Assembly: GCF_003032475.1 (NCBI RefSeq)
Contig: NZ_CP028369.1
Span: forward strand, 1,116,001 to 1,180,000
Source: Streptomyces sp. P3
Lineage (GTDB): Bacteria > Actinomycetota > Actinomycetes > Streptomycetales > Streptomycetaceae
Direction: 5' to 3'
DNA: 64,000 bases
The notes under the pieces are model-generated. The model made no database searches, had not been told where the DNA came from, and saw only the letters and a program-made list of their open reading frames with translations. The position numbers and the translations under genes were made by a program. Shown piece after piece: positions 1-8,344 of the stretch (position 1 is the stretch's first letter; the number at the start of each line of letters is the position of its first letter).

Positions 1-273
1 AAGTGCATCCTGTGCGCGGCCTGCACCTCGTCCTGCCCGGTGTTCTGGAACGACGGCCAGTACTTCGGCCCGGCGGCGATCGTCAACGCCCACCGCTTCA
101 TCTTCGACTCGCGTGACGAGGCGGGCGAGCAGCGGCTGGAGATCCTGAACGACAAGGACGGCGTGTGGCGCTGCCGCACCACGTTCAACTGCACGGACGC
201 CTGCCCGCGCGGCATCGAGATCACGAAGGCGATCGCCGAGGTCAAGAAGGCCCTGATCACCCGTCGCTTCTGA
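1..273 (+). CDS. sdhB: Succinate dehydrogenase iron-sulfur subunit, C-terminal part
   Basis: The reading frame is open from the first base, so the gene begins outside the window; the last 90 codons are present. The fragment has the ferredoxin-like cysteine cluster CILCAACTSSC at its start and a second cluster (TFNCTDACPRGI) near residue 65, as in the [3Fe-4S]/[4Fe-4S] C-terminal domain of SdhB/FrdB. SdhB passes electrons from SdhA flavin to the quinone site at the membrane in the TCA cycle and respiration. A strong hairpin follows the stop, so this is probably the last gene of the sdh operon. Succinate dehydrogenase is more likely than fumarate reductase in an aerobic actinomycete, but the fragment alone cannot separate them. 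Confidence 0.95.
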   Translation, partial: KCILCAACTSSCPVFWNDGQYFGPAAIVNAHRFIFDSRDEAGEQRLEILNDKDGVWRCRTTFNCTDACPRGIEITKAIAEVKKALITRRF

Positions 274-295
274 CCCGCGGTCCCGTACGTCCACG

Positions 296-336
296 AGGGC
301 CCCGTCTCCCGGTTCCAGCACCGGGGGCGGGGCCCT
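296..336 (+). terminator. Terminator hairpin after sdhB
   Basis: A 9-bp perfect stem (296-304 with 328-336) encloses a second 5-bp stem (308-312 with 321-325). It lies 23 nt after the sdhB stop and is followed by TTGGG rather than a long U-run, as is usual in GC-rich actinomycetes. Confidence 0.75.
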
Positions 337-440
337 TGGGCGTTCACACACCACGATCGGGTGAACGTGATCAAGGGGGACATCCAGGGAGCGTCCGGCC
401 TACGATGATGCTCTCGACACCAGCCCACAGGAGGCGCCAG

Positions 441-1040
441 ATGTCCTCAGCAGCTGTCGAGCGGCCCCGAGAGAACCAGCCGCTGATCGCCGAGGCGAAC
501 CTCATCATGGAGAGTCTCCCTGGCCGCCGCGTCGAGATCATCGGAGGCCAGATCCTCGTGAGCCCAGCACCGGACGGCCCGCGCTCCGAAGCCCTGATGC
601 TGTTCGCCGTTCCTTTCCTGCAACTCGGTCTGGTGCGTGCGCTTCCGGGTATCGGCCTCTGGCTTCCGACAGGCCCGGAGGACTATGTGATCCCCGACCT
701 GTCGGTGGTCGACGACGACTACCGCGACCACCGGGTCGAGAACAGTTGTTACGACCCGGCCTGCTTCCGGCTCGTCATGGAGGTGACGTCCAGCAACTGG
801 AAAACCGACCTCCGGGCGAAGGTCACGTCCTACGCGAGGGCCGGGATTCCCGTCTACGTCATCATCGACCGTCGGCATCAGCGCCTCCATGTCCTCACCG
901 AGCCGGTCCGGGACAGCTACACGACCCACCACATCCACACCGCCGGCGAGTCGGTCACCTTGCCCGAATCGATCGGCGGCAAGGTCGTCCTGGACGTGAG
1001 CCGGCTGCTGGAGGCCGGACGCCCGGAGACAGAGGACTGA
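441..1040 (+). CDS. Uma2 family (DUF820) restriction-endonuclease-like protein
   Basis: This 199-aa protein shows the PD-(D/E)XK-like signature of the Uma2 family: IPDLSVV with PD at 85-86, then LVMEVTSSN (E114) followed by D123 and K127 and the conserved YARAGIPVYVIIDRR segment near 131-145. The ATG at 441 has AGGAGG 5 nt upstream, which decides the start over longer in-frame options. Members of this family are very numerous in streptomycetes and cyanobacteria; their natural substrate and role are not established. It stands alone between the sdh operon and a convergent SUKH gene. Confidence 0.85.
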   Translation: MSSAAVERPRENQPLIAEANLIMESLPGRRVEIIGGQILVSPAPDGPRSEALMLFAVPFLQLGLVRALPGIGLWLPTGPEDYVIPDLSVVDDDYRDHRVENSCYDPACFRLVMEVTSSNWKTDLRAKVTSYARAGIPVYVIIDRRHQRLHVLTEPVRDSYTTHHIHTAGESVTLPESIGGKVVLDVSRLLEAGRPETED

Positions 1041-1046
1041 CCCCCG

Positions 1047-1499
1047 TCACCAGGACGCGTACCACTCCGGGTCGTCGCCGAGGCGCCGGCGCAGATAGTC
1101 CTCCAGGCTGTTCGCCGCCCAGCGGCGGCTGTCGTTCTCGTGGTCCCAGACGAAGACGTCCGGCCGCTGCGGCCTGACGACACAGGCGAACAGGTCGCCG
1201 CCGGCGCTCTCGCCGAAGAGCAGCAGCGGATCGAAGGGCATGTAGAGGTCGCGGAAGTCGGCCGAGCTCCGGAACTCCAGGTTGCGGCCCATCACTTCGC
1301 CGACCGAGCAGACGACAGCGAACCCGTTCTCGTCGTGCGCGCCGTCGGCGAGCCGCCAGAAGTCCTTGAGGGCGGCCGGAAGAGGATGCCCGAGCACGGC
1401 CTCGGTCGCGCGCATTTCCTCCTCGCAGCCGGGACCGCCGAGCTTCACGTCGGCGCTGAGCGAGGAGATGAGATCGATCCACATGCGGCCATCTTTCAC
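1047..1499 (-). CDS. SMI1/KNR4 (SUKH) family protein
   Basis: The 150-aa acidic protein has the SUKH pattern: an N-terminal helix with LGHPLPAALKDFWRLADGAHDENGF (about 36-60) and a C-terminal strand region ending VFVWDHENDSRRWAANSLEDYLRRRL. GTG at 1499 is preceded by AGGGGG at suitable spacing; the ATG at codon 6 is an alternative. Many SUKH proteins act as immunity proteins against polymorphic toxins, but no toxin gene is next to it, so it may be an orphan or a housekeeping member. It is convergent with the Uma2 gene, with 6 nt between the stops. Confidence 0.8.
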   Translation of the reverse strand: MKDGRMWIDLISSLSADVKLGGPGCEEEMRATEAVLGHPLPAALKDFWRLADGAHDENGFAVVCSVGEVMGRNLEFRSSADFRDLYMPFDPLLLFGESAGGDLFACVVRPQRPDVFVWDHENDSRRWAANSLEDYLRRRLGDDPEWYASW

Positions 1500-1544
1500 G
1501 GATCCCCCTGGCGCACAAGCCCTTTCACTCGTCGCCCCATCGAG

Positions 1545-1573
1545 TTGAACATGTTCAAAAGCAGGGCTACAGT
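1545..1573 (+). promoter_or_regulatory. Promoter of the DUF393/TetR operon, overlapping operator 1
   Basis: TTGAAC (1545-1550) and TACAGT (1568-1573) are separated by exactly 17 bp, fitting a primary-sigma promoter. The -35 hexamer is the left half of a 14-bp perfect palindrome TTGAACATGTTCAA (1545-1558), so binding there would exclude RNA polymerase. The downstream operon encodes a TetR regulator, which makes autoregulation the likely explanation. Confidence 0.7.
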
Positions 1574-1589
1574 CATCCCCGACAGCGTT

Positions 1590-1603
1590 TTGAACGCGTT
1601 CAA
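1590..1603. promoter_or_regulatory. Operator 2: palindrome TTGAACGCGTTCAA
   Basis: A second perfect 14-bp palindrome with the same half-site (TTGAAC/GTTCAA) as operator 1, differing only in the two central bases. The centres are 45 bp apart. It lies in the predicted 5' leader, 15 nt before the start codon at 1619. Two equal sites suggest cooperative binding by the TetR protein encoded at 2589. Confidence 0.65.
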
Positions 1604-1618
1604 GAAGAGGTGGGGAAC

Positions 1619-2035
1619 ATGGACCGCACGGTCATCGCCTACGTCGTCTACCTGATCGTCAGCATCGGGCTGACCGTCTGGGTGGCCAGGACCCTCAGTC
1701 GCAACGGGCGGGTCTTCCTCGCCGACGTGCTCCAGGGCGACGAGAAACTCGCCGACGCCGTCAACCACCTCCTGGTGGTCGGGTTCTACCTGGTCAACCT
1801 CGGGTTCGTCGCCCTGTACCTGAGCGGTGACGACACCATCGAGGACACCCGGGGCGTCTTCGAGGCCCTGTCGACCAAGCTGGGCGTGGTGCTGCTGGTG
1901 CTCGGCGCGATGCACCTGGGCAACGTGTACGTGCTCAACCGGATCCGGCGCCGCGGGATCATGGAGCGGGAGCAGCTGCCGCCCGTCGCCCCGCAGGGCT
2001 GGACCGCCCCGTCGGCGCCCGCGACCGGGGCGTGA
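1619..2035 (+). CDS. Small integral membrane protein (first gene of the TetR operon)
   Basis: A 138-aa protein with three hydrophobic segments (about 5-22, 48-68 and 86-106) and a charged, proline-rich C-terminus. The ATG at 1619 has GAGGTGGGG just upstream; a GTG three codons earlier lacks room for a ribosome site. The stop overlaps the next start as GTGA, so translation is probably coupled. I do not recognise a named family. Its position before a DCC-family oxidoreductase-like protein and a TetR regulator suggests a membrane partner in a stress or efflux response; this is inference from context. Confidence 0.85.
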   Translation: MDRTVIAYVVYLIVSIGLTVWVARTLSRNGRVFLADVLQGDEKLADAVNHLLVVGFYLVNLGFVALYLSGDDTIEDTRGVFEALSTKLGVVLLVLGAMHLGNVYVLNRIRRRGIMEREQLPPVAPQGWTAPSAPATGA

Positions 2036-2577
2036 GCACCATGACGGCCGACCGGGGCGCGCAGGGTGCGCCGCCCGCGCAGGCCGCCGCCGACCGGGAC
2101 GCCCGCCGCGTCCCGGTCCGCCGGCTCACCGTCCTGCACGACGCCGAGTGCTCGCTGTGCCGCTTCCTGTGCGACTGGCTGCGCCGGCAGCCGCAGCTGG
2201 TGCCGCTGGAGTTCGTCCCGGCGGGGTCGGCGCAGGCGTGCGCCCGCTATCCCGGCCTCGACCACCGCGCCACGCTCGACGAGATCACCGTCGTCGGCGA
2301 CGCGGGCCAGGTCTACCGGGGCGCCGCCGCCTGGATCGTCGTCCTCTGGGCGTTGCGCGAGCACCGCCCGCTGTCGCACCGGCTGAGCACTCCGGCCGGG
2401 GCGAAGGTCGCGCGGGCCGCGGTGCTCGCCGCCGCCAGGTGGCGCCAGGGGCAGGAGCCGGCCGCCGGTTGGGGCGGGGGCGTGTACCGGCGTGGCGACG
2501 GCTGGTCGTACGACCCGCGGCTGGGCTGGCTCTACGACCCGCCTGCCTGTGCGGGCGGCGCCTGCGCCACTGACTAG
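2032..2577 (+). CDS. DCC-family (DUF393) thiol-disulfide oxidoreductase-like protein
   Basis: Length 181 aa. The segment LHDAECSLCRFLCDWLRRQ (about 34-52) carries the CxxC motif that follows the D-x-x-C start typical of DUF393/DCC proteins, and the middle has the EITVVGDAGQVYRGAAAWIVVLWAL segment of this family. The C-terminus is Gly/Tyr/Cys rich with CAGGAC. Family members are predicted thioredoxin-like redox proteins; substrates are unknown. GTG at 2032 overlaps the upstream stop; an ATG three codons later is also possible. Confidence 0.8.
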   Translation: MSTMTADRGAQGAPPAQAAADRDARRVPVRRLTVLHDAECSLCRFLCDWLRRQPQLVPLEFVPAGSAQACARYPGLDHRATLDEITVVGDAGQVYRGAAAWIVVLWALREHRPLSHRLSTPAGAKVARAAVLAAARWRQGQEPAAGWGGGVYRRGDGWSYDPRLGWLYDPPACAGGACATD

Positions 2578-2588
2578 GCTCTCCTTCC

Positions 2589-3365
2589 GTGCCCGCGAAC
2601 AACGACGGTCCCGAAGAGGCCGCTTCCCCGACCGGGTCCCCCGGGACTCCCGCGTCCAAGTCCGAACAGACCCGTGCCCTGATCCTCGAGACGGCGATGC
2701 GGCTGTTCCAGGAACGCGGCTACGACAAGACGACGATGCGGGCCATCGCCAAGGAGGCCGGGGTCTCGGTCGGCAACGCGTACTACTACTTCGCCGGCAA
2801 GGAGCATCTGATCCAGGGCTTCTACGACCGGCTCGCCGCCGAGCACCGGGAGGCCGTCCGGGACGTGCTGGCGCGGGAGACGAGCCTGGAGGCCCGGCTG
2901 GCGGGAGTGCTGCGGGTGTGGCTGGAGGTGGCCGAGCCCTACCACGAGTTCGCCGTCCAGTTCTTCAAGAACGCCGCCGACCCGGACAGCCCGCTCAGCC
3001 CGTTCTCCGCCGAGTCGGAACCCGCGCGCGTGCAGGCCATAGCCGTCCACCAGGAGGTGCTCGCGGGGTCGAGGGCGAAGGTGCCGGAGGAACTGCGGGA
3101 GGTGCTGCCCGAGTTGATGTGGCTCTCGCAGATGGGCCTCGTCATGTACTGGATCTACGACCGCACAGAGGGCCGCGAGCGCAGTTACCGGCTGGCCGGA
3201 CGGGGCGCGCGCCTCACCGCGCGGGGGGTGGCGCTGGCCCGGTTCCGGGTGCTGCGACCGCTCGTCCTCGAGGTGCACGACCTGTTCACGGACTTCCTGC
3301 CCGGGATGTCCAACGCGCTGCCGGACCAGGCGAAGAAGAACCCGCCGGGCCCGGCCGAGGCGTGA
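2589..3365 (+). CDS. TetR family transcriptional regulator
   Basis: A 258-aa protein. After about 25 non-conserved residues comes the TetR helix-turn-helix: SEQTRALILETAMRLFQERGYDKTTMRAIAKEAGVSVGNAYYYFAGKEHLIQGFY (about 25-79). The C-terminal ligand domain is not family-diagnostic. The gene starts 11 nt after the DUF393 stop, so it is the third gene of the operon, and the twin TTGAACNNGTTCAA palindromes before the operon are its probable operators. No clear Shine-Dalgarno precedes GTG 2589. Its stop is 1 nt from the stop of the convergent MMPL gene. Confidence 0.9.
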   Translation: MPANNDGPEEAASPTGSPGTPASKSEQTRALILETAMRLFQERGYDKTTMRAIAKEAGVSVGNAYYYFAGKEHLIQGFYDRLAAEHREAVRDVLARETSLEARLAGVLRVWLEVAEPYHEFAVQFFKNAADPDSPLSPFSAESEPARVQAIAVHQEVLAGSRAKVPEELREVLPELMWLSQMGLVMYWIYDRTEGRERSYRLAGRGARLTARGVALARFRVLRPLVLEVHDLFTDFLPGMSNALPDQAKKNPPGPAEA

Positions 3366-3366
3366 G

Positions 3367-5778
3367 TCAGCCGACCTCCGCCCCCTCCTCCAGCTCCACG
3401 TCGTACACCAGGGGCTCCCCGGCGACCGTCAGCTGCCTGGTGCGTTTCAGCAGCGGCGGCTCGGCCGTGATCACCAGCAGATAGGTCCCGGGGACGGGGA
3501 CGGAGAGGATGTACGAGCCGTCGGCGAGCGAGGTCACCCGGTCGCGTTCCGCCCCGTCCTCGGTCAGCAGGGTGACCGTCGCGCCCTCGACCGGGTCGCC
3601 CGCCGTGTCGCGGACGAAGCCGTGGACGACCGTGGCCGGCCCGCCGCCCGCCGCGGCCTGCTCCACGGCCTCCTCCTTCGGCTCGACCGCGAGATGCGGC
3701 AGCCGCTTCTCCAGCCACCCGGGCAGCCACCAGTTGGAGTCGCCCAGCAGGTGCATCGCCGCCGGCACGAGAGCCGTGCGCAGGATGAACGCGTCCAGCG
3801 CGACCGCCGCCGCGAGGCCGACGCCCGCCATCGCCGCGCCGGAGTCGCCGCTGAGCACGAAGGCGAGGAAGACGCACACCATGATCAGGGCGGCGGAGTT
3901 GATGACCCGGCTGGTCTCCGCGAGGCCCACCCGGACCGCCCGCGCGTTGTCCCTGGTGTGCACCCACTCCTCGTGCATCCGGCTGACCAGGAAGACCTGG
4001 TAGTCCATCGAAAGGCCGAAAAGCAGGGACAGCATGATGATCGGCAGGAAGGCGTTGATCGGCCCCTCCTTGCCGAGGCCGAGCAGATCCAGGCCCCAGC
4101 CCCACTGGAAGACCGCCACGAGCACACCGAACGAGGCGGCGGCCGCCACCAGGTTCATCACGGCGGCCGTCAGCGGCACGACCAGCGAGCGGAAGGCGAC
4201 CAGCAGCAGCAGGAAGCCGAGGCCGATGATGGTGGCGATGAAGAGGGGCAGCCGGTCGCCGGTGACCGTCGCGAAGTCCTTGGAGACCGCCGTGACACCG
4301 CCCACGTGCGCCTGCGTCCCGGAGGTGGGGATCACCTCGTCGCGCAGCCGGTCGATCAGCGCGTCCGTCTGCTCGGACTGCGGCGAGGTCGTGGGCACCA
4401 CCTGGATGACGGTGATCCCGCCGGCGGGCGGCAGCGCGACCGACTGCGCGACGCCGGGCGTCTTCGCGATGCCCCGGGTCAACGCGTTGGCGTCGCCGCC
4501 GTCCACGACCACCTGGAGGGGGCCGTTGAAGCCCGGTCCGAAGCCCTCGGCGAGCAGGTCGTAGGCCTGGCGAGTGGTCGTCGAGGCGTCGTCGTTGCCC
4601 TGGTCGGTGGCGCCGAGACGCAGCGACAGCACGGGCAGCGCCAGGACGGCCATGACGACGAGGGCGAGCGCGGCGATCGTCCGGGGGCGGCGCTGCACAC
4701 TCGTCGACCAGCGGGCCGACGGGCTGCTCGTGTTCTCCGGCTCCGGGCCTCCCCCATCCGTCAGCAGGCGCCGCTGCCTGCGGCTCAGCACCCGCACGCC
4801 GAGGAAGCCGAGCAGCGCGGGCAGCAGCGTCGTCGCGGCGAGGACGCTCAGCACCACCGTGAGGGAGGTGCCGATGACGACGCCGTCCAGGAAGCGCAGG
4901 TTCGTCACCAGCATCCCGGCGAGGGCTATGCACACCGTGCCGCCCGCGAACAGCACGGCCCGGCCCGAGGTGTTGAGGGCGGTGACCGCCGACTCCTCCG
5001 GGTCGACACCGCGCAGCACGCCCTTGCGGTGCCGGGTGACGATGAACAGGGCGTAGTCGATGCCGACGCCGAGCCCGATCAGCGAGGACAGCAGCGGGGC
5101 CAGGTCCGGGATGTCGGTGACATGGCTGAGCAGCTGGGTCGAGAACAGTCCCATGCCGACGCCGAAGACCGCCACGGCGAGCGGCAGCAGCATCGCGTAC
5201 AGCGAGCCGAAGGCCAGGAACAGGACGACCGCCGCCGCCGCGAGACCGACCATCTCGGCGAGGCCGGTGGGCGGCTCCTGCACCCGCTTGACGGCCTGGC
5301 CGCCCACCTCGACGTCCAGGCCGTCCCGTCCGGCGCCGCGCGCGGTGTCGACGACGTCCTGGACGAGTTCCTTGGGTACCGCGTTCGCCTGCTCGGTGAA
5401 GGTGATCTGGGCGTAGGCGATCCGCCCGTCGCCGCTGATCTGCCCCGCTCCCCCGGTGTAGGGGCCGGTGACCCCGCCGACGCCCTTCATCTTCGCGATG
5501 TCGTCGAGGACGGGCTGTATCCGGGACCGTACGTCCTGGTCCCGTACCGAGCCCTCGTCGACCTTCCAGACGACCGTGTCGGTGTCGCCCGCGCGCGCGG
5601 GGAACGCCTTCTCCATCAGGTCGTACGCCTTCTTGGAGTCCGTGTCGGGGAGGGAGAAGACGTTCGCGTAGTCCGTGCCCGCCGCCGAGGCCGAGAATCC
5701 CAGCCCGAACAGCGCCCCCACCCAGAGCAACAGGACCACCAGCCGATGCCGATAGCACCAGCGCGCCAATGCCGCCAC
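3367..5778 (-). CDS. MMPL/RND family transporter with C-terminal carboxypeptidase-regulatory-like domain
   Basis: An 803-aa membrane protein. The N-terminus has a transmembrane helix (about 13-31) followed by an extracytoplasmic loop; two membrane blocks follow (about 180-340 and 535-690), with the MMPL hallmarks GLGVGIDYALFIVTRHR and GLSMDYQVFLVSRMHEEW. MMPL proteins export lipids or small hydrophobic compounds using the proton gradient. After residue 715 there is an extra domain (HGFVRDTAGDPVEGATVTLL ... ADGSYILSVPVPGTYLLVITA) resembling carboxypeptidase-regulatory-like beta sandwiches; it should be cytoplasmic if the family topology holds. GTG 5778 is preceded by AAGGAG at 7-nt spacing. 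It is divergent from a two-component system that may regulate it. Confidence 0.92.
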   Translation of the reverse strand: MAALARWCYRHRLVVLLLWVGALFGLGFSASAAGTDYANVFSLPDTDSKKAYDLMEKAFPARAGDTDTVVWKVDEGSVRDQDVRSRIQPVLDDIAKMKGVGGVTGPYTGGAGQISGDGRIAYAQITFTEQANAVPKELVQDVVDTARGAGRDGLDVEVGGQAVKRVQEPPTGLAEMVGLAAAAVVLFLAFGSLYAMLLPLAVAVFGVGMGLFSTQLLSHVTDIPDLAPLLSSLIGLGVGIDYALFIVTRHRKGVLRGVDPEESAVTALNTSGRAVLFAGGTVCIALAGMLVTNLRFLDGVVIGTSLTVVLSVLAATTLLPALLGFLGVRVLSRRQRRLLTDGGGPEPENTSSPSARWSTSVQRRPRTIAALALVVMAVLALPVLSLRLGATDQGNDDASTTTRQAYDLLAEGFGPGFNGPLQVVVDGGDANALTRGIAKTPGVAQSVALPPAGGITVIQVVPTTSPQSEQTDALIDRLRDEVIPTSGTQAHVGGVTAVSKDFATVTGDRLPLFIATIIGLGFLLLLVAFRSLVVPLTAAVMNLVAAAASFGVLVAVFQWGWGLDLLGLGKEGPINAFLPIIMLSLLFGLSMDYQVFLVSRMHEEWVHTRDNARAVRVGLAETSRVINSAALIMVCVFLAFVLSGDSGAAMAGVGLAAAVALDAFILRTALVPAAMHLLGDSNWWLPGWLEKRLPHLAVEPKEEAVEQAAAGGGPATVVHGFVRDTAGDPVEGATVTLLTEDGAERDRVTSLADGSYILSVPVPGTYLLVITAEPPLLKRTRQLTVAGEPLVYDVELEEGAEVG

Positions 5779-5937
5779 GCTCCATCTCCTTCAAAAGATC
5801 GTCGGTCGGTCCCCCAGGTCCTGGGCTACAGGATCGGCGGCGGCGCGCCCGCGCGGACATGCGGACCGGCCGACTCTCAAGGAACTCCAAAGCACGAACC
5901 GGCCCCGGCGGCGCGGGGGGCCGCCGATACTGGGGGC

Positions 5938-6627
5938 ATGACGACGGCTTGTGGAACCGTGCTGGTCGTGGAGGACGAACCGAGCATCGCGGACGTCCTC
6001 GCCATCGCCCTGCGCTATCACCGCTTCGAGGTCATGACCGCGGGCACGGTCCGTGAGGCCCTCGCCCTCGCCGACCGCACCCGGCCCGACGCCGCCCTCC
6101 TCGACGTGATGCTGCCGGACGGCGACGGACGGGCGCTGGGGCGCGAACTGCGGGCCCGCAGGCCCGACCTGGCGCTGGTGTTCCTCACCGCGCGGGACGC
6201 GCCGGCCGAGATCGTCGGCGCCCTCGGCTTCGGCGACGACTACATCACCAAGCCGTTCGACATCGACGTGGTGGTCGCCCGGATCACGGCGGTCCTGCGG
6301 CGCACCCGGCCGACCGACGTCCTGCCGCAGCGGCCGCCGCTGCGCTACGGCGACCTGGAGCTGGACGAGACGACGTACAGCGTGCGCCGGGACGGCCGCT
6401 CGGTCGAGCTCACCCCGACCGAGTACGCGCTGCTGCGCTTCCTGGTGCGCAACGGCGGCCGGGTCGTGCCCAAGGAGCAACTCCTGCGCCACGTCTGGCA
6501 GTACGAGCACACCCCGCCGGAGTCGACCGTCGTCGAGACGTACATCAGCTATCTGCGGCGCAAGCTGGACCCGCTGGGGCCGCCGGTGATCACCACCCGG
6601 CGGGGCGTGGGATACGGGCTGGCGTGA
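5938..6627 (+). CDS. OmpR-family response regulator
   Basis: A 229-aa protein with an N-terminal receiver domain (acid pair E12/D13, phospho-acceptor D56 in LLDVMLPDGDG, LTAR, and the conserved lysine in YITKPFD) and a C-terminal winged helix (ELTPTEYALLRFLVRNGGRVVPKEQLLRHVW ... VETYISYLRRKLD ... TRRGVGYGLA). The ATG at 5938 is decided by the start of the receiver fold. A GATACT hexamer ends 7 nt before it, so the transcript could be nearly leaderless; a weak GGGGG also precedes it. It overlaps the kinase gene as GTGA. Orthodox partner of the kinase at 6624. Confidence 0.95.
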   Translation: MTTACGTVLVVEDEPSIADVLAIALRYHRFEVMTAGTVREALALADRTRPDAALLDVMLPDGDGRALGRELRARRPDLALVFLTARDAPAEIVGALGFGDDYITKPFDIDVVVARITAVLRRTRPTDVLPQRPPLRYGDLELDETTYSVRRDGRSVELTPTEYALLRFLVRNGGRVVPKEQLLRHVWQYEHTPPESTVVETYISYLRRKLDPLGPPVITTRRGVGYGLA

Positions 6628-8069
6628 GGCGGATCCACCGGCACGGCGTCCACTCCCTGCGCGCCAAGCTGACGGCGGCGAGCGTCGGGCTGCTCGCGCT
6701 CGGCATCGTCGTGGCGACCGCCGTCAGCCTGATGGGGATGCGGCACTACCTGCTCGACCAGGTGGACACCGAACTGACGCATCTGCGCGACTCGCTGGGC
6801 GGTTCGCGGCTCACGCTGAGCCAGATCGACTCGCTGAGCGCGCTGAGCGTCGTCCGGGACCGCCTCGCACCCCGGGACGGCGACGCGCCTCCCGCGCCGG
6901 ACTCGGTGTTCACCGCCGTCGACGGCCGGGGCACCGCCCTCACCCTGTTCGGCGTCGAGCCCACCGACGCCCAGCGCGGTCTCGCCGACGCCGTACGGGA
7001 CCCGGGTGCGCTGGCCGCCGCCGACAGACCGAGTGACGTCACCGTGAACGGCGCCCCCTACCGGGCGACCGCGACCCGGCTCTCCGACGGCACGTACATC
7101 CTGCTCGCCACCTCCACCGAGGCGCTCCACAACGGCATAGCGAAGGCCCTCCGGCTGGATCTCGCCGTCGGCACGCTGCTGCTGGCGCTGCTCGCCTGTC
7201 TGACCCTGTTCAGCGTGCGGCGGCGGATGCGGCCACTGGAGGACATGGTGGAGACCTCGTCGGCGATCGCCGAGGGGGACCTGACCCGGCGGGTGCCCTC
7301 CAGCCAGCACCCCACCCACGAGGTCGAACAGCTGCGGCTGGCCCTGAACTCGATGCTCCACCAGGTGGAGACGGCGTACCGCACGCGCGAGCGCAGCGCC
7401 GCCCAGCTGCGCCGTTTCGTCGCCGACGCCTCGCACGAACTGCGCACCCCGCTCTCCGCGATCCGCGGCTATCTCCAGCTGTACGACCAGGGGATGCTCG
7501 TCGAGCCGGAGGAGCGCCGACGGGCCTGGGACCGGATGAACGGCGAGGTGGACCGGATGGGCCGGCTGGTCGACGAGCTGCTCATGCTGGCCCGTCTCGA
7601 CCAGCGGCCCGAACTGCGGCTGCGCACGGTGGACGTGAGCCGTCTGGTGCGGGAGTCGGCGCAGGACCTGCGGGCGCAGCAGCCCGGCCGGCCGGTGACC
7701 GTCGAGGCCGACGGGGCCGTGCTGCTGCGGGCGGACGAGTCGGGGCTGCGTCAGGTGCTGGGCAACCTGGTCGGCAACGTCCGCACGCACACCTCTGCCG
7801 GGGTGCCGGTGCGGCTCGGCGTGGGGCGGGTGGACGGCGTCGTACGGCTGTGGGTGGAGGACGAGGGACCGGGGCTGGCCGCCGAGGACGCGGCGCGGGT
7901 CTTCGACCGCTTCTTCCGGGCCGGCGGCGGCGCGGGCAGCGGGCTGGGCCTGGCGATCGTGCAGGGGGTCGTCGGGGCCCACGGGGGCGAGGTGAGCGTG
8001 CGGACGGCGCCGGGTGAGGGGTTGGGAGTGACGGTGACCTTGCCGAGCCGCCCGAAGACCTGCGGATGA
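6624..8069 (+). CDS. Sensor histidine kinase of the OmpR-type pair
   Basis: A 481-aa membrane kinase: TM1 (about 14-37), an extracytoplasmic sensor region of about 130 residues, TM2 (about 171-191), HAMP linker, HisKA box FVADASHELRTPLSAIRGYL with the phospho-histidine, and HATPase_c with an N box (LGNLVGNVRTH), G1 (VEDEGPGL), F box (VFDRFFR) and G2 (GSGLGLAIVQGVV). The start GTG overlaps the response-regulator stop, so the pair is translationally coupled. The sensor domain gives no hint of the signal. The architecture resembles MprB/BaeS-type envelope-stress kinases, and the divergent MMPL exporter is a plausible target. Confidence 0.95.
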   Translation: MRRIHRHGVHSLRAKLTAASVGLLALGIVVATAVSLMGMRHYLLDQVDTELTHLRDSLGGSRLTLSQIDSLSALSVVRDRLAPRDGDAPPAPDSVFTAVDGRGTALTLFGVEPTDAQRGLADAVRDPGALAAADRPSDVTVNGAPYRATATRLSDGTYILLATSTEALHNGIAKALRLDLAVGTLLLALLACLTLFSVRRRMRPLEDMVETSSAIAEGDLTRRVPSSQHPTHEVEQLRLALNSMLHQVETAYRTRERSAAQLRRFVADASHELRTPLSAIRGYLQLYDQGMLVEPEERRRAWDRMNGEVDRMGRLVDELLMLARLDQRPELRLRTVDVSRLVRESAQDLRAQQPGRPVTVEADGAVLLRADESGLRQVLGNLVGNVRTHTSAGVPVRLGVGRVDGVVRLWVEDEGPGLAAEDAARVFDRFFRAGGGAGSGLGLAIVQGVVGAHGGEVSVRTAPGEGLGVTVTLPSRPKTCG

Positions 8070-8344
8070 GCACGTCGCCGCCCGCCCGGTCGGGTGCCTG
8101 CCCGCGGACGCCCGTGGGCGGGGCCGGAGGGGGGCGGTGACCGGGGCCGACGGACGCCGGATGCCGGATGCCGGGGCAGCCGGAAGGAGTTGCGTCTCGG
8201 CACGTCCGCTCCTCCCCCGCGCACGACTCCGTCGCAGCCGCCGTGCCGGGTGAGTGCCCGGTGTCACGCCGGGCGTATGGCGGGCGTGTGGGATCAACCG
8301 CGCGCGCCGGGGCGTACGGCGACCCGGGCCCCGTCGAGCCCCCG

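Noticed and set aside
3622..5937. Long plus-strand open frame running through the MMPL gene into the response regulator
   Set aside because: It is the antisense shadow of the MMPL gene; the predicted protein is Gln/Arg/His low complexity and only the part from 5938 matches a family.
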